Origin: JAWHTC01 sp032586155 | GTDB lineage: Bacteria > Pseudomonadota > Alphaproteobacteria > Rhodobacterales > Rhodobacteraceae | DNA length: 64,000 nt | Direction: 5' to 3' | Assembly: GCF_032586155.1 (NCBI RefSeq) | Contig: NZ_JAWHTC010000001.1 | Span: forward strand, 310,001 to 374,000 | In this document: positions 8,143-16,634 of the stretch, piece by piece | How the letters are laid out: every line of letters starts with the position of its first letter | Numbering within the stretch: position 1 is the stretch's first letter | Translations under genes and position numbers: made by a program | The notes under the pieces: model-generated | The model's input: only the letters and a program-made list of their open reading frames with translations | Told to the model about the DNA's origin: nothing | Databases searched by the model: none

Positions 8143-9746
8143 TGAAACGGCCCCTGGGTGCCCAAATCTCCCACATGCTGAAGGATCGTGGCGTCGACAC
8201 GATCTTCGGCATCCCCGGCGTACATAATATCGAGATGTATCGCGGCATCGAGGAAGCGGGCATCACCCATATCCTTGCCCGCCATGAACAGGGCGCCGGT
8301 TTCATGGCCGACGGCTATGCCCGTGCCACAGGCAAACCCGGCGTCGCCTATGTCATCACCGGTCCGGGGCTGACCAACATCATGACCGCCATGGGCCAGG
8401 CCTATTCGGATTCGGTGCCCATGCTGGTGATCTCGTCTTGCCTGGACGAGACCGCCGCCACCCGGGGTCAGCTTCACCAGATGAAGGATCAACGGGGTGC
8501 TGCTGCCACCGTCTGCGATTGGTCGGAAGAGGCAAGAACTGCCGAGGCGGCGTATCAATTGATTGATCGGGCGTTTTTGGAGTTCCAAACGCGGCGGAAG
8601 CGTCCTAAGCACGTTCAAGTGCCAATTTCGTTGCTTTCGGAAACTGCCGCTCCTCCGGAAAAGCCGAGAGATTCTTGGCCGAACTTGGGGAATCATCCGC
8701 ATCGCGAAGCGGAGGTCCGGGAACTGATCAAAGCGTCCCGTCGCCCATTGGTGATCTTGGGTGGAGGTGCGGTAGAAACCGATGTGTTCGAAGAAGCTCT
8801 TGATCTGATTTATCCTATTCAGGCCGCGGTATTCGAAACCTATGCCGGGCGCGGGATTGTTCCGACCGACTATCCCTTCAATTTCGGCGCGACACTTGGA
8901 CGTCCGATGTCAAAGGAGATTGTCGCGTCAGCCGATCTTGTGATTGCTATTGGAACCTCGTTGGATGAGGGGGATTTGTGGCGATCACACCTTGGTCATA
9001 AATCGACACTGGTTCGCATTGATATTGAACCGGCCGTGTTAGCCGATCGGCACAGGGCAGATGTTCAAGTCTTGGGCGATTGCAGGTGGTTCTTGAGCGC
9101 CCTGACCAAGTCATTTGCCGATAAAGAGCAGTCGTCGGATTGGTCCGCGGATGAAGTGGCGCAATTTCGCTCCAAAGCCCGCTCTGAAACCGACGCCGAA
9201 CGTCCCGGCATCGTGCCGATTTGCGATGCTCTGCGCGAATGTCTTCCAGAAGATACCTTGATGTACTCGGACATGACCCAATTTGCCTATGTCGCCAAGG
9301 AGGTCTGGGACATGGCTAAACCCGGCCTCTGGCACCATCCGACTGGGTTCGGTACCTTGGGCTATGCGTTACCTGCTGCAATTGGCGGTGCAGTTGCACT
9401 TAGGAAACTCGGAGCCCTTGAACCGAGAACCATCGCCATCGCCGGTGATTACGGCTTCCAATACACGCTTCAGGAACTTGGCACCGCCGTCGAACTGGGC
9501 CTGCCTCTGCCGATCCTGATCTGGGACAACGCCAAGCTCAAGGAGATCGAGGACAGCATGGTCGCCTCGCAGATTGCCCCCAACGCGGTCGTGGCGCGTA
9601 ATCCCGACTTCCTCGCGCTGGCACGGGCCTATGGGGCCCATGCTGTCCAGCCCGGAACGCTGGCCGAATTGCAGAAGGCGACGCTCGCCGCGCTGCGCGC
9701 CGACCGGCCCACGCTCATTCGCATGACGCCGGACTTGACCGCGTAG
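8142..9746 (+). CDS. Thiamine diphosphate-dependent decarboxylase, probably 5-guanidino-2-oxopentanoate decarboxylase
   Basis: A cytoplasmic ThDP enzyme of 534 aa related to acetolactate synthase. The N-terminal pyrimidine domain holds the catalytic glutamate in ARHEQGAGFMADGYARATG. The central domain follows at about 190-330. The C-terminal domain has the ThDP/Mg motif starting GDYGFQYTLQELG and ending WDN. AruI-like enzymes of arginine transamination are the closest match I recognise, but other 2-oxo acid substrates are possible. The start is the ATG at 8142 overlapping the trkH stop, with GGAGAG upstream. Roughly 8500-9430 uses noticeably more A/T-ending codons and AGA/TCT/CCT than either end, which suggests recombination. 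Confidence 0.72.
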   Translation: MKRPLGAQISHMLKDRGVDTIFGIPGVHNIEMYRGIEEAGITHILARHEQGAGFMADGYARATGKPGVAYVITGPGLTNIMTAMGQAYSDSVPMLVISSCLDETAATRGQLHQMKDQRGAAATVCDWSEEARTAEAAYQLIDRAFLEFQTRRKRPKHVQVPISLLSETAAPPEKPRDSWPNLGNHPHREAEVRELIKASRRPLVILGGGAVETDVFEEALDLIYPIQAAVFETYAGRGIVPTDYPFNFGATLGRPMSKEIVASADLVIAIGTSLDEGDLWRSHLGHKSTLVRIDIEPAVLADRHRADVQVLGDCRWFLSALTKSFADKEQSSDWSADEVAQFRSKARSETDAERPGIVPICDALRECLPEDTLMYSDMTQFAYVAKEVWDMAKPGLWHHPTGFGTLGYALPAAIGGAVALRKLGALEPRTIAIAGDYGFQYTLQELGTAVELGLPLPILIWDNAKLKEIEDSMVASQIAPNAVVARNPDFLALARAYGAHAVQPGTLAELQKATLAALRADRPTLIRMTPDLTA

Positions 9747-9765
9747 GGTGGGTTTTCAACCCACC
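9747..9765. terminator. Hairpin between convergent genes
   Basis: GGTGGGTT and AACCCACC form a perfect 8-bp stem with a TTC loop, starting at the base after the TAG stop. It lies between the decarboxylase and the minus-strand gene ending at 9768, so it could serve both. No strong U-run follows. Confidence 0.6.
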
Positions 9766-9767
9766 GC

Positions 9768-10052
9768 TTATCCGTTGACCATGAACGGCGCGCGCCTGTA
9801 GCCACCGTCGATTTTCTTCTGATGAAAGAACTCGAGGCAGGACGCCCCGCGTGGTGGCTTACCGGACAGGAACCAGACAATTTCGCCCGGGCGACCAGCA
9901 CGCGAATAGCTGCAGCCGACCGGGTTGGTCCACCATTGGCCCTGGAAGTTTGCCGGCGGCATCACGGTCGGGGATTTCAACCCCGCCGTGGAACCTTGTG
10001 TCGGCAGGATGGTCGCGGCAACAAGCGCCAGCACAGTTGGGGATTTCAGCAT
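9768..10052 (-). CDS. Small secreted hypothetical protein, 94 aa
   Basis: The start is the ATG at 10052, with GGAG 8 nt upstream. The N-terminus (MLKSPTVLALVAATILPTQG) looks like a Sec signal peptide ending near STAG. The mature chain is about 70 aa, rich in Gly, Pro and Trp, with two cysteines (VGCSYS and ASCLEF) that may pair. I do not recognise the family. About 200 bp upstream lies the phased-repeat module, a second copy of which stands before the small secreted protein at 33327. Confidence 0.6.
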   Translation of the reverse strand: MLKSPTVLALVAATILPTQGSTAGLKSPTVMPPANFQGQWWTNPVGCSYSRAGRPGEIVWFLSGKPPRGASCLEFFHQKKIDGGYRRAPFMVNG

Positions 10053-10226
10053 GTCTCTCACTCCACACCAGTCCGGCCCTGCGGTGGTCTAAAGCCGGAC
10101 TGCGCCCCCACGCCGGGTAAGTGTGGTGTCACCGAAATTGCCAAACGGTCAAAAACGGCCTTTCCGCAATGGAAAAACGGGGAGGATTTTAACGAATTTG
10201 CAAGGGTTCCCGTTGGCCGTGCGCCG

Positions 10227-10338
10227 GGTTAACTGTTTTGCGCAACGAGTCCGCCAGACAAATCTGCCCGACAGATGCCCGACAGGTAGCAGACGGATAC
10301 CAGCCCCGCAGATTTTTCGCGAAAAATCCTGTTAACCC
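10227..10338. repeat. Intergenic module with 11-bp phased tandem repeats, copy A
   Basis: This stretch accounts for most of the 312-bp gap at 10053-10364. Read on the plus strand: a GGTTAAC box (10227-10233), a 13-nt leading unit (10254-10266), three 11-nt units (CCCGACAGATG, CCCGACAGGTA, GCAGACGGATA; 10267-10299), a closing CCAGCCCC, an 18-bp palindrome, and GTTAACCC (10331-10338). A matching module in the opposite orientation lies at 33051-33162. The 33-nt distance from the third unit to the GTTAACC box is identical in both. Confidence 0.75.
10311..10328. promoter_or_regulatory. 18-bp perfect palindrome inside the repeat module
   Basis: GATTTTTCGCGAAAAATC equals its own reverse complement. 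It stands 37 bp past the stop of the minus-strand gene that ends at 10365, so it may act as a terminator hairpin. It may equally be a protein-binding site of the module. Confidence 0.5.
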
Positions 10339-10364
10339 GCTGGCACGGTGGCACAGGGTTTCGT

Positions 10365-12104
10365 TTACCAGCAGCTCACCAGCACGGTCATGTCGCGGGC
10401 TTCACGGGTGAGGTCCTCGGGCGCAATCGGCCCTGTGGCCTCGGCCCCCTGTGCCGTTATCCCGGCGGCATCCAGAACGGCGCGCAAGGTCTCTGAATTC
10501 ATCGCAAAGCTGACATCTTCGGGCAGTTTCCGGCCGCCATCCGCGGCAGGTAGCAACATGCCCATCACCGCGCCGCCATCGTCGAACACCGGTCCGCCGG
10601 CGTCACCGGGCAGGGCATTTAGTGCCAGCCGCTTCAACTCGGTCTCGCCAGACAAACCTTTGATATCGCTCAATCTTCCAAAGGTCAGCGTCGGTGACCC
10701 CAGAACGCCCTCGTAGGAGAAGCCCGACACCGCCACCTCGGATTGCAGACGCGGATCACCCTGGCGCAGGCTGGCAATCGCCGCCGGGGCCAGGGTATCG
10801 GTCGCACGCAGGACGGCGATGCCATGGGCGCTGTCGGCGTGGATGACCTGCGCTTCGTGGTCGCCGTCGATGGTGATCTTTTCACAGGCCTCGACCGCCT
10901 GTGCCGTGGTCACAACCGTACCCTGGTTGTCGACATAGAAACCCGAGCGCGACAGTTTCGGACGGCGGATTTCCAGCCCTGAAACCAGGTCGATGCTCTG
11001 CTCGTCGCCATCTCCGGTTGCCGGGTCCATTGCTCCATCCAACCGTTTGAAACTCTTGCGCATTTCCCCCAGAAGACGGGTCCGGCGTTCCTCGTCGCCC
11101 GCCGGCCAGACCAAGGTGAACCCCTTGACCTGGCCGTCTTGAAGACTGGCCTCGGTATGCGAGATGATGCGACCATCTTCGCCGGTCAGGGTGAAGCTGT
11201 TTTTGTTGCGCTCGCGCGGGCCGCTTTCCGGCACGATTTCAAGCGTCTGCATGATGTCATAGAGGCCATAAAGCGTGTTCTGATCGCCGTGCTGGCTGAT
11301 CAGAAGAACCCGCGCCGGCACGTTGCCGGTGGCGTCAAATTGGGCAAAAGGCGGGCTGTATTTGGAGAACGCAACCACACCCAGCGGAATTTGGATCTCG
11401 ATGCCGCTGGTAGTGTCGGTCATGGTCTTCAGGTCCAGCCCGTTGAGTACCGCATTGTATTGATTGCGCAATTCGGCGCGCTGCTTGGTGGTCAGAACGC
11501 CGGTGGGCTCATAGTTGCTGGCCTCCTGCCAGCGCGACATCGACCCGCGGGTGCCGCGGCCGTAGGCGCCGTCGATTGCGCCTTGGTAGTGCCCTGCCCA
11601 TTGCAGCATTACCTGCAACTCTTTCTTCTCGTCCCGCGACAGCTTGGCCTCGCTCTGCCGCGCCTCGCGCGGGGTTTCGTCCGCTGGTTCCGGGTCCGGC
11701 TGGGCCACGGCGGTCTCAGGTGTTGCAGTATCGCCCGTGATTTCGTCCGGAAGCGGATCAGGCAGGCTGAGCAGGTTCGCACCTACCGGCCAGAATTGCT
11801 GTTGAAACGAGCTGGAATAGGCGATGAACGCGTCATTGGGAATTTCGCGCTCGGCCCGATATACCTGCAGTACGCGCTGTGCATCCTCTGGCGTATAGGG
11901 CCCCAACACCACGCTGTACCAGCCTCCGCCCAGGGAAAACCCGTTCACATCGGCCAGCCGTCCAGCATAAGCCCGCACCCGGTCCTGAGCCGTGGTCAGG
12001 CTGGGAAGGGCCTCGACCTGAACCCAGACAACGTCCTGCTGTGCGAATACCGTTTTAACGTTGAAAAGAACTGCCAGAATTGCCGCTAGAATGTATTTTG
12101 TCAT
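10365..12104 (-). CDS. Secreted SPOR-like / peptidoglycan-binding / trypsin-like protein lacking the catalytic triad
   Basis: A protein of 579 aa. The start is the ATG at 12104 with GGGGAAC upstream. It begins with a signal peptide (YILAAILAVLFNVKTVFA). A SPOR-like segment follows at about 22-95, then an acidic/proline linker, a peptidoglycan-binding-1 domain at about 160-220 (QWAGHYQGAIDGAYGRGTRG), a middle domain, and a C-terminal trypsin-like fold. In that fold the three positions of a serine protease are changed: the His motif reads TTAQAVEAC (Gln), the Asp motif reads DSAHGIAVLRA (Gly), and the Ser motif reads LPGDAGGPVFD (Ala). A cell-wall-bound scaffold or regulator is more likely than a protease. 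Divergent from glyQ. Confidence 0.8.
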   Translation of the reverse strand: MTKYILAAILAVLFNVKTVFAQQDVVWVQVEALPSLTTAQDRVRAYAGRLADVNGFSLGGGWYSVVLGPYTPEDAQRVLQVYRAEREIPNDAFIAYSSSFQQQFWPVGANLLSLPDPLPDEITGDTATPETAVAQPDPEPADETPREARQSEAKLSRDEKKELQVMLQWAGHYQGAIDGAYGRGTRGSMSRWQEASNYEPTGVLTTKQRAELRNQYNAVLNGLDLKTMTDTTSGIEIQIPLGVVAFSKYSPPFAQFDATGNVPARVLLISQHGDQNTLYGLYDIMQTLEIVPESGPRERNKNSFTLTGEDGRIISHTEASLQDGQVKGFTLVWPAGDEERRTRLLGEMRKSFKRLDGAMDPATGDGDEQSIDLVSGLEIRRPKLSRSGFYVDNQGTVVTTAQAVEACEKITIDGDHEAQVIHADSAHGIAVLRATDTLAPAAIASLRQGDPRLQSEVAVSGFSYEGVLGSPTLTFGRLSDIKGLSGETELKRLALNALPGDAGGPVFDDGGAVMGMLLPAADGGRKLPEDVSFAMNSETLRAVLDAAGITAQGAEATGPIAPEDLTREARDMTVLVSCW

Positions 12105-12330
12105 GTTCCCCGTTGGGCCATTTTTGGCCTGCGCGTTATGTTTGAGTCTGATCGGTCTTTTACCAAATCCGCTGCGTCGTGCATCCAAATAAAGCATTTT
12201 GCGATCAAATTGGCGTCAAGAACCACAGAATTGCGCACTCTGGGGCGATTTCAAGTGCAGAAATCCCGCCCTGGTTGGGGCATTTCACTGGTGCCGAGGC
12301 GTTATTGCGCGCAGCTGCAATTGACCCTGC

Positions 12331-12355
12331 CGCGCCCCCCCAGTAAGCAGGGCGC
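12331..12355 (+). promoter_or_regulatory. GC-rich hairpin in the glyQ leader
   Basis: CGCGCCC and GGGCGCG form a 7-bp stem with an 11-nt loop, 46 nt upstream of the glyQ start. The region 12105-12401 is the shared promoter region of two divergent genes and holds nothing else I can name. Whether the hairpin controls glyQ is unknown. Confidence 0.3.
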
Positions 12356-12401
12356 GACTTTGGGCTGGGATCGCTTCCAGCAAGGGAAAAGGGCTTGTTT
12401 C

Positions 12402-13346
12402 ATGGGTAATGACAGCGCAACCGGGCTGGCCAAACCACGCAGTTTCCAGGAGATCATCCTGCGGCTTCAGAATTACTGGGCTGAGAAAGGGTGCGCCGTG
12501 ATGCAACCTTACGACATGGAAGTGGGTGCGGGCACTTTTCACCCGGCCACCACGCTACGCTCTCTGGGCAATCGTTCTTGGGCAGCCGCCTATGTGCAAC
12601 CCTCGCGCCGCCCCACCGATGGGCGCTACGGCGAAAACCCCAATCGGTTGCAGCATTATTACCAGTATCAGGTGCTAATCAAACCCAGCCCGCCGGACCT
12701 GCAGGCGCTCTATCTAGGTAGCCTTGCAGCCATCGGCATCGACATGGAGCTGCACGACATCCGCTTTGTCGAGGATGACTGGGAATCACCCACCCTTGGC
12801 GCCTGGGGGCTGGGCTGGGAAGTGTGGTGTGATGGCATGGAGGTCTCTCAGTTTACCTATTTTCAACAGGTCGGCGGGCATGATTGCCATCCGGTCTCGG
12901 GTGAATTGACTTACGGGCTTGAACGTCTGGCAATGTATGTGCTGGGCATCGACCACGTGATGGACATGCCGTTCAACGATCCTGATGCCGCGATCCCGTT
13001 GAAATACGGGGATGTCTTCCGTCAGACCGAGCAGGAATACTCGCGCTGGAATTTCGACGTCGCCAACACCGATGTGCTGTTCAAGCAGTTTGAAGAGGCC
13101 GAAGCCGAATGCCAGGCGATACTTGAGCAGGACCATGTCGACCCAAAAACCGGCAATCGTATCGTCATGGCGCATCCGGCTTACGACCAATGTATCAAGG
13201 CGTCACACATTTTTAACCTATTGGATGCCCGCGGCGTGATCTCGGTCACTGAGCGCCAAGCCTATATCGGCCGGGTCCGTACGCTGGCAAAGCAATGTGC
13301 CGATGCCTTCGTGCAGACCGAAGCCGGAGGTTATGACGCGGCATGA
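12402..13346 (+). CDS. glyQ: Glycyl-tRNA synthetase alpha subunit
   Basis: The catalytic subunit of the bacterial heterotetrameric (alpha2beta2) glycyl-tRNA synthetase, which makes glycyl-AMP and charges tRNA-Gly in the cytoplasm. At 314 aa it is close to the usual length of about 300. Conserved class II stretches are visible: MQPYDMEVGAGTFHPATTLR, YVQPSRRPTDGRYGENPNRL and GWEVWCDGMEVSQFTYFQQ. The start is the ATG at 12402 with AAGGGAAAAGGG upstream; the frame is open further upstream but without homology. The stop overlaps the next gene by 4 nt (ATGA). Confidence 0.96.
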   Translation: MGNDSATGLAKPRSFQEIILRLQNYWAEKGCAVMQPYDMEVGAGTFHPATTLRSLGNRSWAAAYVQPSRRPTDGRYGENPNRLQHYYQYQVLIKPSPPDLQALYLGSLAAIGIDMELHDIRFVEDDWESPTLGAWGLGWEVWCDGMEVSQFTYFQQVGGHDCHPVSGELTYGLERLAMYVLGIDHVMDMPFNDPDAAIPLKYGDVFRQTEQEYSRWNFDVANTDVLFKQFEEAEAECQAILEQDHVDPKTGNRIVMAHPAYDQCIKASHIFNLLDARGVISVTERQAYIGRVRTLAKQCADAFVQTEAGGYDAA

Positions 13347-13900
13347 GCGGCAAGCTGGTCGGGAGTTTCGTTGTGGCAGTAGCACTGATCTTTGGCGCGG
13401 TGGTCTACTACTATCAGGTCTATGGGTTTTATGATGAAGTCGCGGCGCATGGTAGCGAAGACGTTGCACTGACCTCCTATGCCAGTGGCATGCCTGAGCC
13501 AATCCTCTATAAGGATTTCAAAGCCATTGACGCCACTTCGTCGCCGATCCGCTACCGTGCCTGTTTCATCATCGAAAACTCGATCCCGATGTTGACAGAA
13601 ACGTATCAACCCTATGAAGGCGCCGAACCCCTGGTCGCGCCAGGCTGGTTTGACTGTTTCGACGCGCGTGAGATCGGAGCTGCGCTGGAACGCGGCGACG
13701 CGCTGGCCTTTCTTGGCACCTCCAATATCGAGTATGGGATCGACCGGGTCGTGGCTGTAATGCCCGATGGCCGCGGTTTTGCCTGGCACCAGATCAACCA
13801 TTGTGGCGAAGTCGTGTTCGATGGCGAACCCGTGCCCGAAGACTGCCCGCCCCGACCTGACCTCACTTTGTCCGAAAACCCCGGACCGGAAAGCGACTGA
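13343..13900 (+). CDS. DUF6446-like single-helix membrane protein between glyQ and glyS
   Basis: A protein of 185 aa with one N-terminal membrane helix (LVGSFVVAVALIFGAVVYYY) and an extracytoplasmic domain containing cysteines (RYRACF, WFDCFDARE, QINHCG, PEDCPP). I believe it is the family named DUF6446, found at this place in Rhodobacterales, but I cannot check that. It overlaps glyQ by 4 nt and is followed by glyS after 1 nt, so it is translated from the synthetase mRNA. No link to tRNA charging is evident; the role is unknown. Confidence 0.7.
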   Translation: MSGKLVGSFVVAVALIFGAVVYYYQVYGFYDEVAAHGSEDVALTSYASGMPEPILYKDFKAIDATSSPIRYRACFIIENSIPMLTETYQPYEGAEPLVAPGWFDCFDAREIGAALERGDALAFLGTSNIEYGIDRVVAVMPDGRGFAWHQINHCGEVVFDGEPVPEDCPPRPDLTLSENPGPESD

Positions 13901-13901
13901 T

Positions 13902-16148
13902 ATGCCCGATTTGCTGATCGAACTCTTCTCCGAGGAAATCCCCGCCCGCATGCAGGTGCGTGCGGCCGAGGACCTGAAAAAGCGCATGACCGACGGCATG
14001 GTCGAGGCCGGCCTGACCTATGGCGGGGCGCAGGCGTTCTCGACGCCGCGCCGTTTGGTTCTGGCGGTTGAGGGGCTTTTGGCGGCCAGCCCTATGGTGC
14101 GCGAAGAACGGAAAGGGCCCAAAGTAGGGGCACCGGAAAAGGCGATCGAAGGCTTCCTCCGCGGTGCCGGTGTCGCGCGGGAAGACCTGGAGGAGCGCGA
14201 TACTCCCAAGGGCAAGGTCTTCTTTGCCACGATCGAAAAACCGGGCCGCCCAGCGGCCGACATTGTAGCGGAGGTGCTGGATCATACCATCCGCAACTTC
14301 CCGTGGCCGAAATCCATGCGTTGGGGGGCAGGTAGCTTGCGTTGGGTACGCCCGCTGCATTCAGTTCTGTGTGTTCTCACCAGCGAAGAGGGCACCGAGA
14401 CTGTGCCGCTGGACATTGACGGAGTTACCACTAGCAACACCACCCAGGGCCACCGCTTCATGGGCGGCGCATCCTTTGCCGTGGCTGGATTTGACGACTA
14501 CGAGGCCAAGCTAAAGCGCGACAAGGTGATTCTGGATGCAGCCGAACGGGCCGATCACATCTGGCAGGACGCCACCAATATGGCCTTTGCGGCCGGGCTC
14601 GAAGTAGTCGAGGACAAAGGCCTTCTGGCCGAGGTCTCCGGTCTGGTGGAATGGCCCGTGGTGCTGATGGGCGAGATTGGCGAGGAGTTCCTTGGCCTGC
14701 CGCCCGAAGTGCTGCAAACCTCGATGAAGGAGCACCAGAAATTCTTTTCCGTGAAAAATCCCAATACGGGGCGGATCGAGCGATTCATCACGGTTTCCAA
14801 TATTGAGACTGCCGACAATGGTGCGACCATCCTGGCGGGCAACCGGAAGGTTCTGTCGGCACGTCTGGCGGATGCCAAGTTCTTCTGGGAAAACGACCTG
14901 CGTGTTGCCAAAGCAGGCATGGGTGAATGGTTGGAAAAACTCGACAACGTCACCTTCGAGAGGCAGCTGGGAACCCAGGCAGCCCGCATTGAACGTATCG
15001 CCCGGTTGGCGCGTTCATTGGCGCCAATCACCGGCGCCGACCCGGAGATGGCTGAACAGGCAGCCCGCGTCGCCAAGGCCGATCTCAGTTCGGAAATGGT
15101 CTATGAGTTCCCTGAACTGCAAGGTCTCATGGGCCGTTACTATGCTGAAGAGGCTGGGCTTCCAACAGCGGTCGCTAAAGCCTGCGAAGAGCACTACTCT
15201 CCGCTGGGCCCGTCGGATGATGTGCCCGAAGGGGCCGTCAGCCGCGCCGTGGCGCTGGCGGACAAGCTGGACCTGCTGACCGGCTTCTGGGCCATCGACG
15301 AAAAACCCACCGGTTCGAAAGATCCGTTTGCCCTGCGCCGTGCCGCCTTGGGCGTAATCCGCATCATCCTGACCGGTGATCTGCGCCTGAAACTCGACAG
15401 TTTCATCGACGCGCATCTGGTCCTGCACAAGATCGGCCTCAACCAGGTCAAGGCCACCACGGGCGAGATCGACACGCTTGAAGAAGTGATCGAGGAAATC
15501 TCGGATCATGGTGTGTTCGGCGCGGCCTTCCAGGCAGTGCTGGAGCGGCTGACCAGCGATGCACCCGACACCAGTGATGGCTCACTTCTGGGGGCGGTCG
15601 GCAGCGCCGTGCCAGACATTTCCGCCGACCTTTTGGGTTTCTTCCATGACCGCCTCAAGGTGCATCTGCGCGACCAGGGTCTGCGCCACGACGTGATCGA
15701 CGCCTGCCTCGAACTGGATGGCGGGGATGATCTTAACATGCTGGTCAAAAGGGCCGAGGCGCTTGGCGCCTTCCTCAAGACCGAGGATGGTGACAACCTG
15801 CTTCAGGGCTACAAGCGCGCTGCCAACATCCTGGCCCAAGCCGAGGAAAAGGACGGAGTCGAGTATTCCTTTGGCGCTGATGTGAAATTTGCCGAAACCG
15901 ACGAGGAAAAAGCGCTGTTTTCCGCGCTGGATACTGGCGATACGGAAATCGAGGCCGCCATGCAGGCCGAGAACTATGCCGCCGCGATGGGAGGAATGGC
16001 TCGGTTGCGCGCCCCGATTGATGCGTTTTTTGAGGCTGTGCAGGTCAACGCCGAGAACGAGGTGCTACGTCGCAACCGTCTGAACCTGCTGTCGCGCATT
16101 CGTAGGATTTGCCTTCGGGTGGCGGACCTCAGCAAACTGGAAGGGTAA
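13902..16148 (+). CDS. glyS: Glycyl-tRNA synthetase beta subunit
   Basis: The tRNA-recognising subunit of the alpha2beta2 glycyl-tRNA synthetase, 748 aa, somewhat longer than the E. coli protein (689 aa). It opens with the family hallmark MPDLLIELFSEEIPARMQ. HD-domain-like sequence follows in the second half (FPELQGLMGRYYAEEAG, then RAVALADKLDLLTGFW). The C-terminus (VNAENEVLRRNRLNLLSRI) matches the anticodon-binding end. The start is the ATG at 13902 with GGAAAG upstream. It is the last gene of the glyQ operon, followed by a 52-bp gap before a convergent gene. Confidence 0.95.
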   Translation: MPDLLIELFSEEIPARMQVRAAEDLKKRMTDGMVEAGLTYGGAQAFSTPRRLVLAVEGLLAASPMVREERKGPKVGAPEKAIEGFLRGAGVAREDLEERDTPKGKVFFATIEKPGRPAADIVAEVLDHTIRNFPWPKSMRWGAGSLRWVRPLHSVLCVLTSEEGTETVPLDIDGVTTSNTTQGHRFMGGASFAVAGFDDYEAKLKRDKVILDAAERADHIWQDATNMAFAAGLEVVEDKGLLAEVSGLVEWPVVLMGEIGEEFLGLPPEVLQTSMKEHQKFFSVKNPNTGRIERFITVSNIETADNGATILAGNRKVLSARLADAKFFWENDLRVAKAGMGEWLEKLDNVTFERQLGTQAARIERIARLARSLAPITGADPEMAEQAARVAKADLSSEMVYEFPELQGLMGRYYAEEAGLPTAVAKACEEHYSPLGPSDDVPEGAVSRAVALADKLDLLTGFWAIDEKPTGSKDPFALRRAALGVIRIILTGDLRLKLDSFIDAHLVLHKIGLNQVKATTGEIDTLEEVIEEISDHGVFGAAFQAVLERLTSDAPDTSDGSLLGAVGSAVPDISADLLGFFHDRLKVHLRDQGLRHDVIDACLELDGGDDLNMLVKRAEALGAFLKTEDGDNLLQGYKRAANILAQAEEKDGVEYSFGADVKFAETDEEKALFSALDTGDTEIEAAMQAENYAAAMGGMARLRAPIDAFFEAVQVNAENEVLRRNRLNLLSRIRRICLRVADLSKLEG

Positions 16149-16200
16149 GTGGGCCGCGCGACCGCGTACAACACGGGCGCGCACCCGCGTTCACCGACTA

Positions 16201-16515
16201 TTAGGCTTCAGTCAGGATGTGGATCTTTCGATCGGCCATCATATCGGCTGTCGCTTTGCCATAAGCTTTCATGTGGGGCGCAGCGGCATGGGCGGCCAGT
16301 GCCTCCATGCTCTCCCATTTCTCGATTACAACAAAACTGTCGGACCCCATCGGTGTTTGCATCGGCCCGGCCCCATCCAAATCGACCACTGCCTGGTATT
16401 CGATACAGCCATCTTCAACTAACACGTTGGGCACATTGGCCTGAAACGCCTCGAGCGCCCGCTCCCGCATCCCTGGTTTCGTGGTTAGAACGGCCAGAAC
16501 GTGAACGATGCCCAT
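16201..16515 (-). CDS. Antibiotic biosynthesis monooxygenase (ABM/YgiN) family protein
   Basis: A small ferredoxin-like alpha/beta protein of 104 aa. The pattern HVLAVLTTKPGMRERALEAF near the start, followed by EDGCIEYQAV and FVVIEKWESMEALAAH, is typical of ABM-fold proteins. Some oxidise quinols without a cofactor (YgiN), but many members are uncharacterised. The start is the ATG at 16515, with GGGGAAA upstream. It is convergent with glyS and divergent from the PPDK-like gene. Confidence 0.8.
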   Translation of the reverse strand: MGIVHVLAVLTTKPGMRERALEAFQANVPNVLVEDGCIEYQAVVDLDGAGPMQTPMGSDSFVVIEKWESMEALAAHAAAPHMKAYGKATADMMADRKIHILTEA

Positions 16516-16634
16516 GTGATTTCCCCTTTGTTTCAAAACCTGTGTAGCGTCGCCGCAGTTGCCCCGTTAGGGCAAGCTTTTTCTTGCCCCTGTGAAACGG
16601 GGGCGTATGCTGCGCGCTAACGAAAGGTGCCGCA

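Noticed and set aside
10254..10307. Tandem units considered as a small CRISPR array
   Set aside because: Units are 11 nt, contiguous and without spacers, and no cas gene is near.
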